From assembly GCA_030044775.1 (NCBI GenBank), contig JASICF010000278.1, forward strand, positions 1 to 7,079: 7,079 nucleotides of DNA, read 5' to 3'. The notes beneath the pieces are model-generated. The model was not told where the DNA came from and ran no database searches. It was given only the letters and a program-made list of their open reading frames with translations. Numbering within the stretch: position 1 is the stretch's first letter; each line of letters opens with the position of its first letter. The stretch is from Candidatus Sulfotelmatobacter sp. GTDB taxonomy: Bacteria; Acidobacteriota; Terriglobia; Terriglobales; Acidobacteriaceae. A program made the translations under genes and the position numbers. Below, piece by piece: positions 4,040-7,079 of this stretch.

Positions 4040-6603
4040 TCCGCACCTCCGGCAGAAGCCGGCGCATGAGTGTGCGCCGGATCCAGCGCATGCCTTTGCG
4101 GTCCTTTGCCTTTGAAGCACAGCGAGCCGCCATGCTCACGAAAACGCTTGGGCGAGGTCGGATCTACACCCTCCGTCAGATTCAACGTCTTTTCTTTCTT
4201 CTTCGCACGCAGCGCAGCCAGCACACGCTCCGGAGTGAATGGTGATTCATGAAGCCGCACGCCGACCGCGTCGTAGATCGCGTTCGCAATCGCCGGAATC
4301 GTCGCCGCCAGCGACCCTTCGCTGCACTCCTTCGCCCCGAACGGGCCCTCCGGATCGATGCTCTCAACGATTATCGGTTCGACGTCTGGCGATTCAATCG
4401 ACGATGGGCTGCGATATTCAAGCAAACCAGGATTCATCAGCATGCCGTCTTTCCAAACCATTTCTTCCGTCAGCGCCTGGCCCATCCCCATCCACACCGA
4501 ACCGATAATCTGCCCCTCCACTGAAACCGGGTTCAGCGCCCGCCCGCAGTCATGCGCCGCCCAGACTTTGTGCACCGTCACTTCACCGGTCTCTTCGTCC
4601 ACGCCCACTTCCGCGACCTGCGCAGAATAGGAATACGCCGGCGACGGCCCAACTCCGCCGCCTTTATGCTTTCCTCCGCGCGCCTCCGGCGGGGGGGCGT
4701 ACGAGCCGGTGCCCGTCAGCGCTCCATGGAAATCAATCGCCGCAACCACGGCTTCTTCAAAGCTCATCGACTCTTTCGGGCCTTCCTCTTTTCGTTTCTG
4801 CTGCAGCGAACCGCGCAGAATCTGCCCTTCAACACGTCCGGAAACGGTCGGACTTTCTTGTGCAGCGTGGGCAGCCTCGCCCGCAACTTGCGCATTTCTC
4901 TTTTTCACAACGTCTTCGCGAAAAATAAGATCTTCCGGAGTACAATTCATTTTCTTCGCTGCCGCCGCGGCGATCAGCTTCTTCACCTCGTTGGCCGCTC
5001 GCAAAGTGGCATTCCCATTCATAAATGTGACTCGGCTGGAATAAGAACCAATGTCGATCGGCGTGAGATCGGTATCGGCTGCAATCACATGCACCCGGCT
5101 CAGAGAGCATCCGAGCGCTTCGGCCGCAATCTGCGCAACCATTGTGTCCGATCCCTGACCGATCTCCGATGCACCCGTATAAACGACCACTCCGCCGTCA
5201 CGGTCGATCTTGATGTTCACCGTCGAGTGCGGCATGTCGGAACGGATAATCGAATTCGCCGCGCCGCTGACGTAGTGGCTGCATGCAATGCCAAGCCCGC
5301 GTCCTCTGGGCAGTTTGCCCTTGCGCCGTTTCCAGCCGGACCGCTCCACAGTTTTTTCAATGCACGCCGGCAGTCCGTAGCTCTGCACCCGCAACCCGTT
5401 CACCGTGATGCACGGTGGCTTCAGCAGATTTCGCTGCCGAATCTCCGCCGGATCCATTCCAATCGTCCCCGCGAGCTCATCGAGTTGTGATTCAAAAGCG
5501 AAGCGCACGTTGACTGTCCCATGTCCGCGCATGGCGCCGCACGCTGGCTTGTTGGTGAGGACGCGGTAGCCGTCGTACTGAATATTCGGGATGTCATACA
5601 GCGCGCCGAGCAGCGCGCCGGAATAAAGAATCGTTACCACGCCATACGAACAGTAGGCGCCACCATCTTGCACCACTCGCGCTTTCACGGCAGTAATGCG
5701 GCCATCGTTTCTTACGCCCGTTTTGAGATCAATAATCGTCCGCGGGCGGCCGCGATGCGCCCAGAACACTTCTTCGCGCGTGTAGGTGATTTTCACCGGA
5801 GCTTTCGCTTTTCGCGCCGCAACCGCGGCGATGATCTCGAGTGGAATCACTTCGCTCTTGCCGCCAAACCCTCCGCCGACCAGCGGCTTGATCACGCGAA
5901 TCTGCTGCATCGGCATTTCGAGCACGAGCGACAACTTGTGCTGCAGATAATACGGGACCTGCGTCGAAGACCACACCGTCAGGCGACCGGTCTTGCCGGT
6001 GTGAGGATCAAGTTCAAACGACGCCAGCGTGGAATGCGGCTCCATCGCCGCGTGCGTCACCTCACCCGCGATGAAGCGCGCTTCGGCAATTTGATCGGAT
6101 TCGGCGAATCCTTTCTCAGGATCGCCGAAAATGTGGTGATAATCCTTTTCCAGATTGCCCCGCTTGTTCTCGTGGATGAAGTCCGCCTGCGCTTTCATCG
6201 ATTCTTCCGGATCGAAGTAAGCCGGTAGAACCTCGTAATCGACATTGATCAGTTCGAGAGCCTTCTCGGCTACGGCTTCCGAAGTGGCAACCACGCACGC
6301 GACGTTGTCGCCAACATAACGGACTTTATCGAGAGCCAGCGCATGTTCATCGTGGCCCACAGGAAGAATGCCGAAAGGATTGGGCGCATCTTTGCCGATT
6401 GCGACCGCGACCACCCCGTCAAGTTTTTCGGCGCGGCTGGTATCGATGCTTCTGATTCGCGCGTGCGGATAACGGGAATGCAGAATCTTCCCGATCAGCA
6501 TTCCCGATACGCTGAGGTCGTCAGTATATTTCCCCGAGCCCGTCGTCTTCTCGGCTGCGTCGATGAGCGCAGTACGCTTGCCGATGATGGAAAAATTACT
6601 CAT
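4036..6603 (-). CDS. Molybdopterin-binding large subunit of Mo hydroxylase (4-hydroxybenzoyl-CoA reductase alpha type)
   Basis: This 855-residue catalytic subunit binds the molybdenum cofactor. The N-terminal GKRTALIDAAEKTTGSGKYTDD is the usual family opening and supports ATG 6603, although no good Shine-Dalgarno precedes it. Cofactor and active-site blocks are VGGGFGGK (242-249), CGAMRGHGTVN (355-365, where xanthine dehydrogenase has FRGFG), IGQGSDT (481-487) and GPFGAKECSEGSL (753-765), which holds the catalytic Glu candidates E759 and E762. CSHYVSGA (441-448), GSYSSRVTF (519-527) and GVGPSPAYSYSAQV (650-663) recall 4-hydroxybenzoyl-CoA reductase alpha, as I remember it, more than xanthine dehydrogenase. 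The protein exceeds the roughly 770 residues of HcrA because of a charged insert near 570-609 and a C-terminal tail at 801-855 containing DPAHTHAPAS. Its stop overlaps the FAD-subunit start; the small-subunit gene is 77 nt upstream across a repeat. The small-large-FAD order is that remembered for hcrCAB. The exact substrate and the reaction direction (reduction or hydroxylation) are unproven. Confidence 0.94.
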   Translation of the reverse strand: MSNFSIIGKRTALIDAAEKTTGSGKYTDDLSVSGMLIGKILHSRYPHARIRSIDTSRAEKLDGVVAVAIGKDAPNPFGILPVGHDEHALALDKVRYVGDNVACVVATSEAVAEKALELINVDYEVLPAYFDPEESMKAQADFIHENKRGNLEKDYHHIFGDPEKGFAESDQIAEARFIAGEVTHAAMEPHSTLASFELDPHTGKTGRLTVWSSTQVPYYLQHKLSLVLEMPMQQIRVIKPLVGGGFGGKSEVIPLEIIAAVAARKAKAPVKITYTREEVFWAHRGRPRTIIDLKTGVRNDGRITAVKARVVQDGGAYCSYGVVTILYSGALLGALYDIPNIQYDGYRVLTNKPACGAMRGHGTVNVRFAFESQLDELAGTIGMDPAEIRQRNLLKPPCITVNGLRVQSYGLPACIEKTVERSGWKRRKGKLPRGRGLGIACSHYVSGAANSIIRSDMPHSTVNIKIDRDGGVVVYTGASEIGQGSDTMVAQIAAEALGCSLSRVHVIAADTDLTPIDIGSYSSRVTFMNGNATLRAANEVKKLIAAAAAKKMNCTPEDLIFREDVVKKRNAQVAGEAAHAAQESPTVSGRVEGQILRGSLQQKRKEEGPKESMSFEEAVVAAIDFHGALTGTGSYAPPPEARGGKHKGGGVGPSPAYSYSAQVAEVGVDEETGEVTVHKVWAAHDCGRALNPVSVEGQIIGSVWMGMGQALTEEMVWKDGMLMNPGLLEYRSPSSIESPDVEPIIVESIDPEGPFGAKECSEGSLAATIPAIANAIYDAVGVRLHESPFTPERVLAALRAKKKEKTLNLTEGVDPTSPKRFREHGGSLCFKGKGPQRHALDPAHTHAPASAGGAD
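4045..4050 (-). promoter_or_regulatory. Strong ribosome binding site of the FAD subunit, inside the large-subunit gene
   Basis: GGAGGT is read on the - strand and lies 5 nt before the TTG start at 4039. It decides that start and explains how a TTG codon could be used efficiently. Its first two bases can pair in a small hairpin (arms 4058-4062 and 4049-4053). Confidence 0.8.
4059..4080. repeat. Perfect 8-bp inverted repeat upstream of the FAD-subunit ribosome binding site
   Basis: CCGGCGCA (4059-4066) and TGCGCCGG (4073-4080) flank a 6-nt loop, at the end of the large-subunit coding sequence. In the mRNA the stem sits 8 nt upstream of GGAGGT and shares bases 4059-4062 with a second possible hairpin (4058-4062 with 4049-4053) that covers part of that site. 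The two structures exclude each other. Confidence 0.5.
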
Positions 6604-6620
6604 AGCTCAATCAAACACGA

Positions 6621-6666
6621 TGTCACTCCGAACACGCGCGAAGAGCGGGTGAGGAAGCTGCTTCTC
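6621..6666 (+). repeat. Dispersed intergenic repeat, copy 3
   Basis: The left core TGTCACTCCGA (6621-6631), a 19-nt centre and the right core GAGGAAGCTGCTT (6651-6663) match copies 1 and 2. The right end is a near-palindrome (GAAGC-T-GCTTC). It fills the 77-nt spacer between the small-subunit stop (6681) and the large-subunit start (6603), leaving 17 nt before the ATG, and is antisense to the operon. Confidence 0.72.
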
Positions 6667-6680
6667 GCAGACGCCGCGCG

Positions 6681-7079
6681 TCACTTGCCGGCTTCCATCC
6701 CTTCCCGTTCCGCAGCAATCGCCGCCCTGATCGCCTCATACATCTGGTTGTAGCCGGTGCAGCGGCAAAGATTGCTGCTTAAAGCATTGCGAACATCGGC
6801 TTCCGATGGGTCAGGATTCTCCGCCAGCAATGACTTCACCGTCATCACGAACCCCGGCGTACAATACCCGCACTGCGCCCCACCCCAGTCGCCATACGCC
6901 TTTTGGATCGCCGCCAGGCTGCCGTGCTCGCTGACGCCTTCAATCGTCGTAATCTCTCGCCCTTCGCAACTCGCCGCCAGCAGCGTGCACGAAAGCATGG
7001 CAACGCCATCGATGAGCACCGTACACGCTCCGCAGGAAGAATCATCGCATCCGCGTTTCGAGCCGGTGAGCTGCAGTTC
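6681..7079 (-). CDS. [2Fe-2S] small subunit of Mo hydroxylase (N-terminus cut by window edge)
   Basis: This is the C-terminal 132 residues of the iron-sulfur subunit that carries electrons between the Mo site and FAD. The frame stays open through base 7079, so the start lies outside; the family's usual 150-165 residues imply roughly 20-30 are missing. The plant-type ferredoxin domain shows GCDDSSCGACTVLIDG followed by SC (C11, C16, C19 and C31 in window numbering). The second, helical domain has AQCGYCTPGF (C70, C73) and NLCRCTGY (C105, C107), so all eight cluster ligands are present. Q69 is the conserved Gln next to the first Cys of the second cluster, a position that contacts the molybdopterin in related enzymes. 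A GTG at 7019 lies inside the first cluster motif and cannot be the real start. It is the first visible gene of the - strand operon. Confidence 0.95.
   Translation of the reverse strand, partial: ELQLTGSKRGCDDSSCGACTVLIDGVAMLSCTLLAASCEGREITTIEGVSEHGSLAAIQKAYGDWGGAQCGYCTPGFVMTVKSLLAENPDPSEADVRNALSSNLCRCTGYNQMYEAIRAAIAAEREGMEAGK

Noticed and set aside
4040..4120. Alternative ATG start (4120) for the FAD subunit, adding 27 residues
   Set aside because: The extension MLQRQRTAKACAG... is Cys/Arg-rich and unlike family N-termini. The TTG at 4039 has a strong GGAGGT and overlaps the upstream stop.
4552..6228. Two long open frames on the + strand (4552-5490 and 5521-6228)
   Set aside because: They are antisense to the well-supported Mo large subunit, have Arg/His-rich composition with no recognisable motif, and arise from codon bias of the real gene.
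2993..7079. Calling the - strand cassette a xanthine dehydrogenase
   Set aside because: The extra cysteine loop in the FAD subunit and the RGHGTVN and GVGPSPAYSYS blocks in the large subunit point to the 4-hydroxybenzoyl-CoA reductase branch. Even so, the substrate is not claimed.

Overview
The window is about 7 kb of moderately GC-rich bacterial DNA with dense genes, short gaps and ordinary bacterial start signals. The protein types and a recurring intergenic repeat suggest a soil-type Acidobacteriota genome or metagenome contig. That placement rests on remembered resemblance, not on a marker gene. I see no rRNA, tRNA, CRISPR array, transposase or phage gene.

Left part, + strand (1-2066). 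The 3' end of an M19 (membrane/renal dipeptidase family) zinc peptidase is followed by two adjacent cyclophilin-type peptidyl-prolyl isomerases. The first cyclophilin has an export signal and a Lys/Ala/Pro-rich tail. The second is a compact protein without a signal. They look like a secreted/cytoplasmic pair from an old duplication and differ at the Trp/His positions of the active-site rim.

Right part, - strand (2078-7079, read right to left). An operon-like set encodes a three-subunit molybdenum hydroxylase: a [2Fe-2S] small subunit (cut by the window edge), a Mo-cofactor large subunit and an FAD subunit. A TIM-barrel metal-dependent hydrolase of the amidohydrolase_2 type follows. Two features point to the 4-hydroxybenzoyl-CoA reductase branch rather than ordinary xanthine dehydrogenase. 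The FAD subunit has a cysteine-rich loop with C-x15-C-x7-C-x8-C spacing, and the large subunit has RGHGTVN, CSHYVSGA and GVGPSPAYSYSAQV blocks. Electrons should pass among the Mo site, two [2Fe-2S] clusters, FAD and probably an extra [4Fe-4S] cluster. The substrate cannot be read from the sequence. The large and FAD genes overlap as TTGA with a strong Shine-Dalgarno, so they are probably translationally coupled. The two gene sets converge with 11 nt between stop codons.

The most notable non-coding signal is a dispersed repeat: TGTCAYTCCGA, a variable centre, then GAGGAAVCYGCTT. It fills every intergenic gap longer than 70 nt (three copies, all in the same orientation), including two spacers inside the Mo-hydroxylase operon. 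Separately, a large hairpin-forming palindrome lies inside the FAD-subunit gene exactly where the protein appears to have about 20 extra residues. It looks like a palindromic element that became in-frame coding sequence.
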